A DNA stretch of 64,000 nucleotides from Notospermus geniculatus. Its lineage: Eukaryota; Nemertea; Pilidiophora; Heteronemertea; Lineidae. Below are positions 45,786 through 57,559 of the stretch, one piece after another. The notes beneath the pieces are model-generated. The model had not been told where the DNA came from. It saw nothing but the letters and a program-made list of their open reading frames with translations, and searched no databases. The position numbers and the translations under genes were made by a program. The stretch is taken from contig NMRB01002100.1 of the NCBI GenBank assembly GCA_002633025.1, positions 6,031 through 70,030 of the forward strand, read 5' to 3'. Numbering within the stretch: the stretch's first letter is position 1; every line of letters begins with the position of its first letter.

Positions 45786-46169
45786 NNNNNNNNNNNNNNN
45801 NNNNNNNNNNNNNNNNNNNNNNNNNNNNNNNNNNNNNNNNNNNNNNNNNNNNNNNNNNNNNNNNNNNNNNNNNNNNNNNNNNNNNNNNNNNNNNNNNNNN
45901 NNNNNNNNNNNNNNNNNNNNNNNNNNNNNNNNNNNNNNNNNNNNNNNNNNNNNNNNNNNNNNNNNNNNNNNNNNNNNNNNNNNNNNNNNNNNNNNNNNNN
46001 NNNNNNNNNNNNNNNNNNNNNNNNNNNNNNNNNNNNNNNNNNNNNNNNNNNNNNNNNNNNNNNNNNNNNNNNNNNNNNNNNNNNNNNNNNNNNNNNNNNN
46101 NNNNNNNNNNNNNNNNNNNNNNNNNNNNNNNNNNNNNNNNNNNNNNNNNNNNNNNNNNNNNNNNNNNNN
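45786..46169. other. Assembly gap (384 N)
   Basis: A run of N inside copy B. Confidence 1.
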
Positions 46170-46306
46170 ATTTCTAATGGTGCCCTATGTTCCTCAATGG
46201 CGATATTTTTTCGACACTAATTTCACTACGTGAACCTTAACGCCACCAGGCTTGTTAGTTTTATTTTCGTTCCCGTGTATTCACCTGTAAGATCATAAGC
46301 CGAACA

Positions 46307-46908
46307 TTAGTGAGGTTTCGCAAACTGACGAACACGAAGTATACGAAATTGGACTTAATGTATTTCTGGCGATGGTTGGTACCAAATATTTCCCTGCCGC
46401 CACTGCGTCTTTAAGGAGATCATGTAACACCGAGAGATGTTTGGTGCATGTTGAACTTCTTAAGGCCCGTTTACACATGCAACTTTTCATATGCAACTTC
46501 ATGCAACTTGTTGCATAAACCTGATGAGACCAAAAAGTTTCATAAAAGTTGCATGTGTAAACGGGTCTGCAACTTGTTGCAACTCGATCACGCTGGAGGT
46601 TGCATCGATTTTTCTATGTGTAAACCGTCCCAGGTAGTTTGCAACAAGTTGCAAGTTGCTGCAACTTGCAACTTGGTGCAACCTAGTGTAAACCGCCCTT
46701 TAGATACGAAGTGGAAACGAAAGATAAATTTCAAAGTTTAATATACACCGTAACTCTATCGGTCTTACGTCATACGCTAAAAGACTCTCTTGTAGCATGT
46801 GACATTATTTTGTGGTACCAACCATCTCCTGAAATACATTACGTCATGGAAATGAAATCCTATTTCGTATTTCGTACTTCGTATTTCATCAGATTTGCGA
46901 AACCTCAC
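46307..46908. mobile_element. GTGAGGTTTCGCAAA foldback element, copy B allele
   Basis: Same element as 34127-34640; see there for the arms. It is split by the insertion at 46463-46699. Confidence 0.85.
46463..46699. mobile_element. TTA-target foldback (AGGCCCGTTTACAC), copy B only
   Basis: AGGCCCGTTTACACATGCAA at the left and GTGTAAACCGCCCT at the right are flanked by TTA. Copy A has a single TTA at 34436-34438. The interior is packed with GCAACTTGTTGCAAC palindromes. Confidence 0.95.
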
Positions 46909-48912
46909 TAATACTGCAATTCCACCGCCGAGGGCGGAGACACTACCGGATTTCTCGTTTCTTCGATTAACTTAATTGTAATATGAAAGAGTCCGCTTTA
47001 GAGTCATGACTATTCATGACGACTGACTGTAACGGTTCTCAATTTCTTGCGCAAGGCCCATGCGGGTCGGTCCCAGGAAATGCCCACAATCACGTAACGA
47101 AATGGTCGCAAAACCAAAACATCCCTCCCCCTTTATCGCTGCGAAAGGCCTACAATTGTGTTATGGCTGTTTTACGTCTGCCCATGGAGGCGATTGGAAC
47201 GCGGTATTGTCCGGCCTGGGATCTTATAGGCGAGTACATGAGTATTTTTCCCAACAACTCTGGTATACTCTACTTTATTCATTTACGATGCAGGGCGGGT
47301 GTTCCCCATCGTACTGGAGTTTTAACGGGGAAGGACTTATCCTACCCTATCTTACACTGACTTTCAAATATTGTTTGCTTTTTATTTCTCATAAAGGGTT
47401 TATTATTAAAACAATATTCCCGCGATAAATATGGTAAAACAACACAAGTGCACCTGAATATCCATGGAAGTTTGTTAAAGAATTAAATATCCGTATTTTG
47501 TACCACTAAGAGCACAATTTTCAAAACAGACTCCGGAAATTAGCCGAAAAGACCGTGTCCACAGTCTTCTTTGTGAACTGTTGTATGTATACGTTTGTGG
47601 GGAGCTATGGTAACGTTCGTTTCGATTTGATAATTGCTTCGTGGTGGGCCGGAGATGTATGGGAAGGCGATGAAAGTTTTTATGATGATGCTAATCTTCA
47701 CATATACTCTGAACTCCCACTTACCTGTCCCATTCCTGAACTCGGAAAAAAATGACTAAATCCTAAGTTCAATGGGGTGGGGGTATGGTCAGAAATACTA
47801 GTAGTAATGTCCTGTCCACTTACTTTCCCACTCCCGAGCGTGGCAGCGTGCGACATCTTCAACAGGGAGGAGATAGGCTAATCGCCTCCTGCTTCAACTT
47901 AGGATTTGGACATTTTTTTAGGGTCAAATACGTCATCCCTGCACGTCGTACTCACAACTGATAGACGCACATCTCACTTCCTGTTTCATAACCCCAGGCT
48001 ATCAATACCAAAATCTCAATACGCAATCACGTCGCATCTTTGATCCATTGTCGTCTGCTAAACACCAAACAAAGATGGCCGCGTCAAATAATCATACGGT
48101 TCGGTGGCTGTGAATCGGCGGTTATTGTCCCGCGTGAAACTGCGAGATTTAACTGTGACAGAAGTTATCAAAATGTTCATTGTCAGTTGGGACGACCACC
48201 ATTGGTGTTTATGAAGAAATAACAATGATTTACCACGCTGTGTACTTGAGGTGATTTTCAATTGTTGAGATTGCTACCGATATTATGGTATAATATGACA
48301 AATTATTGAAATAATATTACTAGATTTCGGCACTTTGAGCCATGGAAAACAAGTGAAATTTAGCAAACAGAATGTTATTTTTTGATATTGGATCCATTTT
48401 TCTTAAGTAAGCATTGGACCTATACTCAATGTCTGTGTGGATGGGCCTGAATAAACGCGAACCGGAAAATGTTATGCTGCGAAAAATCGAAAATTGCTGC
48501 GAAGACATTCCCTTTTAAGATGAAATTTGTATGTAGTTGAGAACATTTCAGCGTAGGTGATCTCCAAGGGGGTCGGCCCACTCTGCTAAGTGCATGTTGG
48601 GTGTGCCGACAATTAACACTTCATGTACCAGGTGAAAAGTCAGGTGGGATCGGAGGTCCGAAGGTTCCGTGTATATCCAGAATGTTCTTAATTTTAGTAG
48701 AACTCTCTTATGACACCTTGGGGGCTGACGAATGCTGTCCTTATTTGGGAGCTGCCCACATTGAAGCCCAACAGTACATGTATGCGTTAGGTTTTGTATC
48801 TCGCGACGGCCGACGTAACCTTTGACCTTTAGGCAACGTCGTATATGCATCTGCTCGATAAGACTGTTCAAATTTATCTACATGATTGTATTTGAATGAA
48901 GTTACCAATTAA

Positions 48913-49160
48913 AGATAATGTATCACGGGTATTTTCGCGGGCCACGAAATTCATTGTTTATTTACATTTTGTTTGTTTATGTCCAGGCTTTCTTTGTCTT
49001 ATGAGTGATTTGTTGATGGCAGGCCCCTCTAGAAATTCTGTTGATTCCAAAAGTATTCATTTTGGTGGGTTGGCATGTCCCAAAAGTCCAAAATAACATA
49101 ATGTAAACATCCATGTTTGCAAACATTGAATGTAAACAATGAAGTCGTGATATATTATCT
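48913..49160. mobile_element. TTAA-target element (AGATAATGTATCACG), copy B only
   Basis: AGATAATGTATCACG at the left and CGTGATATATTATCT at the right are flanked by TTAA (48909-48912 and 49161-49164). Copy A has one TTAA at 37437-37440. A piggyBac-type target, with 248 bases and no ORF of its own. Confidence 0.9.
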
Positions 49161-49418
49161 TTAAGTATTGGGAGTGTTGCTACACATAAAAGAATGACTT
49201 GAAGCATGTTACCTTACCTGATGAAGGGTTAGTCACGCTATAACAGCACGTTGAACTTCTCAAGTGATGAAGGTACATGTATGGTGGCCATTTTTGTTTT
49301 GACATAGTATCAGTCCAGCCTCGCCGTTACCACTGGCTATATATAGATTGGACAGGAGACCAGTCTTATCAAGGTGGGGAGGGAGAAAGAGTCACCTAAT
49401 ACATACTGTTGGGCTTTA

Positions 49419-49586
49419 AAGGCCCGTTTCCACTACATCGGATTCCGCCGCGTCTTGCGGCGAGCGGAGCGGTTTTCACAGGCCTTGGGGTAATGAACAG
49501 ACCATGCCACTGAAGTATCCGAAACTCTGTGAAAACCGCTCCGCTCGCCGCAAACCACGGCGGGATCCGTTGGAGTGGAAACGGAC
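49419..49586. mobile_element. TTA-target foldback (AAGGCCCGTTTCCAC), copy B
   Basis: Counterpart of 37695-37874 with a 12-base internal deletion near 49508. Confidence 0.9.
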
Positions 49587-51833
49587 TTAAAGGTTAGAGG
49601 TCAGGATAAAATGAAAAATGATCTCTTTGTGTCCTCAATAGAGAGGTGTCCTCCTGGCAGAGATGTCCACTAAAGGGCACCGCACACTGGCGATTTTTCG
49701 AGCGATTTTCTAGGCGACCGGCCTTGCGACCACAGAAGTGACTGAACATATTTTCAGTTTTTTTTTAGTTTTTATTGACTCGTTTACGACAAATGCTTCC
49801 TTGGAAGATCAGTGATGTCGTGGATGACATCACTGATCGACCTCAAAGGTAATTATCGCAGGCGACGTAGTAGTCGCATCTGTAGTCGCCCCCATTTTAG
49901 TCGCAGATGTGCGGCGCCCTTTACATAGAAGTATACGGTACACGAAAACGCCGGTGAACAATGGCTTCACGGTCGTGAATCCTCGGGAAGCCATTGTCAA
50001 CCGGCGTTTTCGTATACCGTATACTTCTATGTAAGGGAAGCCTTAGGGACGTTCCACTATACGGCAACCAAATCCTAGGTCAGATCGCTGAAACGACATC
50101 GAAATTTGTCCACCCGTACTTCACGGTGCCTGCCGTTGGGCAGGTCACGACGCCAACTTTACCAAGTGCCAAAAAGATCAAAGAAAGACCGCGGGGCGAT
50201 TCTTTGACTCATCTTTATTGTCGTTTAATTGTGTCGATACGAGTTGACAAAACGCCTGTTACGAACGCTATTGTCGCAGACGATCAGCAATAACAATGTT
50301 TGTTGTCGCAATATTATTCTCGGGATGCGCCCTCTCTTTGATAGAGGTAAACACGGGAACGGGTGACGTGACCGGACACGCTGTGCACTTTGAGTTACGA
50401 TTTGATTGAAACTGAAATTTCAGGTGCAACTTTTCACTCAGGCCATGAGGAAGGCGAATTACGTTCTTGCAGTAAAGCTAGGCCGCAGGAAAACAAAACC
50501 AATGCAGTATATTCATGAAGCGGGGTTCATTGGCACACGGATTTTCTCCGTAAAAATAGATCAAATGGACTTTTGCGTTGTCGTATCCGGAAAACTAAGG
50601 GCAAACGGACTGAAAACGGACCGGATCCGTGCGCCAATGAACCCCGCTTCACGCTGCTCTCCGTCACTTGGAAGTAAAGTTTAAAACCCGCAAGACACAA
50701 GGAAGTTTTTCTTGCTCATTGCAGCAACAAGTAACTTTCCTTCGGGTATTTGTAAAATAAGAAACGAAACGAAACCAGAAAACGAAGAAACGAAACATAT
50801 AAAACATGGAACAACCTAACTGGAACGGGGATTACTGACATTTTGGCCCAGGCTGGGGTTTATCTTTAAGCCGCTCCTGCTGGACTGTTATGTTCGTCTT
50901 CTTGATACCTATCGCAACTTGGTGGATAGGAATGGGGACGCATTCCCAGTATCTTTTATGAGGTTCGCGGAGGTTGCACAGTTCACCCAGGTCCCTATTT
51001 TATTGGCAACTATTATAAAACACTCGACCACAGACCATGAATGCACCCTGGGGTCTCGTTTCGTTTCTTATTTTAAAAATACCCCAACCGCATTGCTTTC
51101 ACCTCACGCGGGGCAACGTCATTGTATTGTATATGTCAAGGAGGATCGGACAACCTAAGCGCCGTGTGCAAACGAAGGTGAAGGTCACGTAAACAAACGC
51201 ACGTGGTTGGAACATCGAGGATCGGACAAGGTATATGTTGGGGCTCCCAGCTGTAGCGATACAAAAAGACCCCACGAAAACAACATTGAGTTGGTATATC
51301 TGCATAAAGAAATAGGATTTTATTCCTTTACGATGTTAAGCCACATCGCAAAATCCTTTCAGGGATGATAGAATACTTTAAAATGTCTATATACCGTTAA
51401 ATAATTATTAGCCTACCAGTTTATGAACGGAAGTCGGGAGACGTTTGGGGCCAAAAGGAGCGCGTACTCGATCACCAAGACAAAATTTTAGTAGGCCTAT
51501 ATCTATATATGACAATGGTAAATGACCACTAAAGTGATTAAATGCGCGGCTTATTTCAGACTGAGGGGGCCTTGATCCGGCGTCTCTATACGTGTTGGCC
51601 TGGCGAGAGTAAATTTGAGCTGAAGGCTTCAAAATTTCACTGAGCCACTTCACCGACTACCTTCCCAACGAAGCTGTTCTCACCATACCGGTGTCAGGGT
51701 CGGATCCAGGGTTGAAAGAAAAGGAGGGCGTAGCTCGACGGAGGTGGTAAGCACCGCGAGCACGAAGCCCAAACGCCAGATTTTATATTGCATTTTCGGG
51801 ATAAAAATAACGTTGTCGTTAACCTCCCTAATA

Positions 51834-51990
51834 GGGAGTTTAAGAAATCAAACAATAAATGTTAACTTTACGACAACTTTATTTTTCATACTGCGGATTC
51901 ACCAGATTATACATGTATATTGCATTTTCGTTACAAAAGATAACGTTGTCGTAAAGTTAACGTTTATCGTTTGATTTCGTAACCTCCCTA
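51834..51990. mobile_element. GGGAGTTTAAG foldback, copy B
   Basis: Counterpart of 41467-41618; TA flanks both ends. Confidence 0.8.
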
Positions 51991-52664
51991 ATACAAGTTC
52001 ACCGACGACTTTTCAAAGATGGGATGATGAAACAAAAACTGATATACTGACGTATATTGCCGAATCAAGCAAGGGGTCATTCCGTTCATCTTCAATCAAC
52101 GTGAACCTGCGGGGGGAGCTCTCGCGACAGCTGACCTTATTTCGGTAGATATCACCAGTCCTCGTATTGGCTCATGGACCCACGCGTCATGCTTGACGCA
52201 AAGGCCGGGGATTTCTAACCGCGTCGCTGATTGGCCAACAGGGAATGACGTTACGGCCGATTTCTTGGGTCATAAAGACGAGTAAATGCTTTTACTTGAA
52301 TTTTGCAAAACAAATGCACTAGGCAATGCTGTACAAATCTGAGGTTTTACCCTTATGGAAATCTTCATCTTACCAGATGGTAATTTCGAACGGTAAAGGA
52401 CAGTTTACCATGGTATAATTGGCTTTCACCATGGTAAACCTTCTTTTACCATTCGAAATTATATACATGTATACCATTCACCATGGTAAAATGGAGAATA
52501 TTTTTTATAAGGATTGACGCCTAAGAAATACCGAGTTCACGTAAAGTTCAACGGAAACAATCTACGGAACAAAATTAAATGTGGGCGATATGAATAAAAA
52601 CGTGTTAATGCGTAGCCTACATTTCTTTCCAGCTGTGAGTGTGCAAATTATCGGGGAGATTTGT

Positions 52665-52957
52665 CAGGCCCGTAGCAGCCGGGGGGGGGCCGGGGGTCCC
52701 CCCCCCCACTTTTTTGCCAAAAATACCTTGGCCCAAATGTCCATTTTATATGTCCATATTTTTGCCCTCAGATCCCAGGAAAATGCATCTAAAGCACTTA
52801 AATTGTCAATTTTTTCCTTTTTTCCCAGACCCCCCGTTTGGGCTTCCACTTTCTGGTCTTGACAGCCTCCGCCGAGTTACGCAACCAACGTTTCTGTCAA
52901 ACCTGGATCCGACCCTGCCAGGGACCCCCCACTCATCAGAGGGCTGCTACGGGCCTG
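52665..52957. mobile_element. CAGGCCCGTAGCAGCC element, copy B only
   Basis: 16-base perfect inverted ends CAGGCCCGTAGCAGCC bound 293 bases, flanked by TTTGT on both sides. Copy A has a single TTTGT at 42452-42456. G/C runs and a CTGGATCCG lie inside. Confidence 0.9.
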
Positions 52958-53474
52958 TTTGTACAAAACTGAATTAAACGTGTACCAGACTTTATATGCA
53001 CACCAGAAATAGGCCTATACACCAAAATTGTAAGGTCAGAGAGGTCTGGCATTGCCGGGGTCCAGCTTCTCTGTTGATGACGGTTGGCATTAATTGCTGA
53101 CCCCACAGCAAGCAGCTGATATTCTCGAATGGAAGTGCTGACACTGACGCCTTTTGATACGATAATGTTGGAGGAGTCATGTCCCATAAATTGCGGACCA
53201 TGTTATTATTTACATGGCGTCCATCAGCGTGTGTTGGATGCACTACGGCGTCACGTCACATGGTCCGCAATTTTCGGTACACATGGTACACATCTATAGA
53301 TCCCAGTGGCAAAGCCAGGAGCTTTGTGACATTGCTGCTGCGATTTTGGTGTATGTTCTATAGGCCTACTTTTGATTCTATACCCAATGTCGTGTCTTTC
53401 GGAAATTTTCAAATATTCTCAAATCGAACCTTGAAATTTTATCGTTCTTTGAATGCTAAACGGTTCCATTTTAT

Positions 53475-53606
53475 TTCGTACACTACGGTACCGGTACGAG
53501 ATACATGTAACATGAGATCAGCTCGCGCATGCGCATGTCAGGAGTTCTTCGCCGCATGCATCTACATAATCGAACTTTTGAAATTTCTTTTCCATTCTCA
53601 GGTAGA
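53475..53606. mobile_element. Short insertion, copy B only
   Basis: TCCATT is repeated on both sides, and copy A reads GGTTCCATTCTCAGG without it. It contains GGTACCGGTAC and GCGCATGCGC palindromes. Confidence 0.6.
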
Positions 53607-53803
53607 GCTAGGAAATGGTCAAAGACTGACAAACATTTGCGCATGCGCCGTGTATTTGTTCCACATACCAGCGTGCTCTGAATAATCTATTGACTTAAAA
53701 ATTCCAATCATAACCAAAATTGGCTAAAATCATTTGATAAAGGATTTGATCAATCAGCTTTTGTTTGATTCGAGTAATTTTGAGATTAAATATATATAAC
53801 GTA

Positions 53804-55023
53804 CACCCTTAATCAAAAGTAAATGCACAGCTAATAAACTTAAATATTTCCCCAAATCTTCAGCGGATCAACCTTTTCTTTTCACGGCGGTTATTTAGGG
53901 CATCAAGACATATTTTGAGACCAAAAATATCGTGAACTTGCATGAGTTGTATTTTTGACAAAAGTTTGAAATTTCTATAAAAAAGTGTGATTTTCAATCG
54001 CATATTTTTTTGAACTGAAACCAACGTCATTTTAAAGCTTTCCTGTTTCTATACACGAATAAATTTTCAAATTTTCAATTCGAGCTTCCATGTCGTAATT
54101 ATGAAGAATTTATTCGAAAGTTTCAGTCGAAACTCCAGTCAACAGTTCAAGTCTTATTTTATAGTCGACCTTTTCTTATTGTCCCAAGACCAAGCTCACG
54201 GAATATTAGCCGTGGTTACACCTGTCTGAAAAAGCCCGGACTTTTTGAAGCCCGGGTCTGAAATAAGCCCGGGCTTTTTGAGAATGTATGCGGCATGTAT
54301 GGGACGAAAAGCCCGGGCTTTATTTAGACACGGCGATTAACAGGTGTAAACGCAAAAAGCCCGGGCTGAACCCGGACTCAGCCCGGACTTTTATGTAGTG
54401 TAACCTAGGTAAATAAGTCCCATTCATCGTAGGTCAAGTTAGTAAATGCGTCAATTCCATAAGAGGTTACGTAGGCTCTCCTGCCTTCATTGGTAAGGAA
54501 TTGTAAGGAGGAATTAAGGAAGGTGACACCGGCACTCATCCCACACAAAAGACCGCCTGGCCTTGGATTACTCGATGGAGTGTGATCAGGAGTAACTATT
54601 GTTGACTAGGCCATGAATAGGCCTATTCACAATATTCACCAGGCTGGGTAGATCTAAATGAGACGGAAGGAATAGCCCTGACTTGACTGGAAAACCGGAC
54701 GAAATTCATTTTGGAAAATGCTCTGTAACTTCTGTTCACCACGGAATTTTTTAAACCTGAAAAAATAATTTTGCTGGGAAACAAACAGGCTTTAAAGTGA
54801 CGTTGGTTTCACTTCAAAAAAATATGCGATTAAAAATCACACTTTTTTATGGAAATTTCAAACTTTTGTCAAAAATACAACTCATGCAAGTTCATGATAT
54901 TTTTGGTCTCAAAATGTGTCTTGATGCCCTAAGTAATTGCCGTAAAAAGCAAAGGTTGATCCGCTGAAGATTTTGGGAAATATTTAAGTTTATTAGCTGT
55001 GCATTTACTTTTGATTAAGGGTG
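53804..55023. mobile_element. 1.2-kb element with about 236-bp TIRs, TA target (copy B only)
   Basis: CACCCTTAATCAAAAG begins the left end and its inverse closes the right. The inverted arms extend about 236 bases (53804-54039 against 54788-55023). TA precedes and follows, and copy A has one TA at 43079-43080. No transposase frame. A second element is nested at 54207-54408. Confidence 0.9.
54207..54408. mobile_element. GTTACACC / GTGTAACC nested foldback
   Basis: TTAGCCGTGGTTACACCTG at the left and GTAGTGTAACC at the right are seen; the interior has six or more AAGCCCGG(G)CTTTTT palindromes. It follows a TTA. Confidence 0.75.
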
Positions 55024-55611
55024 TACATTCTGAAATTCCTTCAGAGGCGCGCGCGGGACGCGTCACATATATGTTGACAAATTGTTTACAAAATATTTAA
55101 GTTGTCAGCGCAGGAACAAAGACGAGGTGGAATATGAGGGGGACAAAATTTAGAGTATTTTTGTTGAAAAATTTTTGTTATTAAATTCAGTTTAAATTTG
55201 CTCGAATATTTTAAAAATTCTTCGGGGGTTTAATTGGGTACTACATGTAACTAGTAATCACTACTGAGTAGCCTACTGAACGATGCACTTGGCAGTAGGC
55301 CCTACATTCACTTGCCCCCCCTCCCCCGGTCCCGGGAGGTTACGATACGCGACCGAGAACTAAGTCTAGGTCTATAGAACGAAACTGTGGGGATGACTTC
55401 AAATTGTTCTCATTCTCAGAAGTTGGTTGAAAAATTTGACTTGGCCCAGTCGTGTTCCTCAGACACGGTGACAATCCACCCGTAGCACTTCGGGTCTTTC
55501 CGTCATTCTTCGCTGAGCACGGTTTCAAGCTCCGCGTTGAGCAGTGGATGACAATCATCCCCTGGTGAAATACTCAAACTTTGATGACGCGAAGAAGGAT
55601 TCACATCTCTC

Positions 55612-55635
55612 GTTGTTGTTGTTGTTGTTGTTGTT
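55612..55635. repeat. (GTT)n microsatellite, copy B
   Basis: About eight GTT units. Confidence 0.95.
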
Positions 55636-56479
55636 CTTCTTCTTCAATAAATTCACTCTGTACAACACTGGCGAATTCAAAAACAAGGGAACCAATCAGA
55701 GCGCTTGTTACGCTGTAACAATTGTTGTGATTAGAAATGAGAGAAGAAGCCTGATTGGTTCATAAGGTAAACAAAAGGGAAAAACACTCGAGTGGTCGAT
55801 ATTGTCACCTGACCCTTGTCACCTGACCACCAGACAGTTTGTACAACTTCTTGCAACAGTTCCTTCATGTGGTTATGGCGCAGTGTTCCCGTGACTGTGT
55901 TCTGGACAAAACAAACATGTGTCAGATCTGAAAATTAAACGGAAAATCTCCAAAAAATAAACAAGTAAACGTTAGCTCTCGGGATATGGCCGACTTAATG
56001 ACGTCCAATAACCTAACAAGACTAACATTGAAATGCTAATATGGCGCCCGAAGCTATTAACCAGAGTTCCTGCATAACACGACAATAGGGAAAACCGTGA
56101 TATTTGCTGCTGAATACCACTGGGTCGATTTTGCGTCCTACCCCACAATTATATCGTAATAATTCCTGGTGTAAAAGGGCAGGCTAAAACAAACTTAATT
56201 GGCCTTGCGGGCAAGTTGGGGTCTGTTTGGTATCATTCATCCTAAGGGCCCCCTGAGGTGGCGTATGCGACCCTCAGCAGGGCCGGTGATCGGTCATTAT
56301 AGTTTCGAGCCCAAGGGCACCTTCTGTCACTGGGACGGGATGGTTTGATTCCGCGCAGGGGGTGTCACCAAAAATGAATACCACCGAGGAATGGAGCACG
56401 TACTGGCTCGAACTTAGCAGGTGAGAATTTCACAGGAGAACTCTGTTCAGTGTTCTGAACCTCAAATATCGAAAAGACC

Positions 56480-56650
56480 AGTAAAAATAAATCGTCTTGT
56501 TCGAATTTCGCAAATTTTCGACCCCAAACATTGTTTTCGACCCCAAACATTTTTTCCGACCCCAAATTGGCGAAATTCGGAGACGACTTTACTTTTACTA
56601 TCATTTTGTGTGTTGTTTTTTGTGCTCTATGTTGGATATCGAAAAGACCA
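56480..56650. mobile_element. TTTTCGACCCCAAA family element
   Basis: AATTTCGCAAATTTTCGACC, then three CGACCCCAAA units, GGAGACGAC, and the tail ATCATTTTGTGTGT. Same family as 61775-61975. Confidence 0.7.
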
Positions 56651-56769
56651 GGGTGCTTTTAAAAAGTATTACTTGTTTTTTTTAAAATGCTTTAAAGTCT
56701 CAAAGCGCTTTTACATTACCCCAGTCTCTCCAGAAACCTTTTTGGGAACTAGGAGCAGCTCATGCAGAG

Positions 56770-56945
56770 CAGTTGAGAATACGAAGTGGCGACTCGGCAG
56801 GGAATCGAACCCGTAAGTCCGACACTCAACTACGCTCTCCACGTGATCCTTTCACCAGTTGAGAATAGGAAATGGCGACTCGAACCCCTGACCTCTCGAT
56901 CTCGAGTCCGACGCCCATGATCAACCACAGCGCGAGGCGCTCGAT
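56770..56945 (-). mobile_element. tRNA-like repeat heads
   Basis: On the minus strand GGTTCGAGTCGCC (about 56880) and GGGTTCGATTCCC (about 56805) are B-box-like. Two partial tRNA-like heads lie in tandem, each with GCGACT next to it. No intact cloverleaf. Confidence 0.45.
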
Positions 56946-57269
56946 GTCAGTAACTAGACATACAAAACCCCAAACATCCGTTGAGTTACTATGAAATCGC
57001 ACATCGCACCTTTGTATGGTGTTTGTCTTAAGACGCACCCTACACCCAAAAAAAAACATCCCAACAGCATTTAGGGACTTGGCGGACTTGAAAGATTCGG
57101 TACATCCTGCGTCACTCCACAACATCAACAACGACACAATGACTTTCTTCGGAAACACAAATATATTTGTCGCTCATTAATAACACGAGGAAGGGAATGT
57201 TGACAAAAATACGACAAATCGCTTTGTTCCGTTAGAGGGAAGATCACATGATGCGAACGAGTTTTGCAG

Positions 57270-57559
57270 CGGCGGCTTTAGACTGGTTCCCGGTCCCAAT
57301 GTAGCTCACGCAATAAGGGACCGGTATTGGGCGGCCATACTTGGCAGAAAGCTGCCAGGTTATGACGTCACAGAAGATTCTCCTCAGTTGGATTAGGCTA
57401 CTTGCCTGACATCCCAAAAATAGCCAGCCAATCAACTGCGACGTTTCATCAGGCAATACAAAAATAGCTAGCCAATCAAATCCGACGTTACAACACGCAA
57501 TGCCGGTCCCTTATTGCGTGAGCTACATTGGGACCGGGAATCAGTCTACGGCGGCTTCC
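57270..57559. mobile_element. GGTCCCAATGTAGCTCACG foldback
   Basis: CGGCGGCTTTAGACTGGTTC at the left, its inverse at the right; arms of about 55 bases include ATGTAGCTCACGCAATAAGG. The interior has two GCCAATCAA(A/C)T units. Confidence 0.85.

Larger units (their letters stand above)
44803..56174. repeat. 12-kb duplication, copy B
   Basis: Direct copy of 32159-44217, about 0.7 kb shorter. A 384-base N run (45786-46169) replaces copy A sequence from about 33142. It lacks the SINE, telomere-like insert and HindIII array of copy A but has its own insertions at 46463, 48913, 52665, about 53475 and 53804. Confidence 0.95.
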
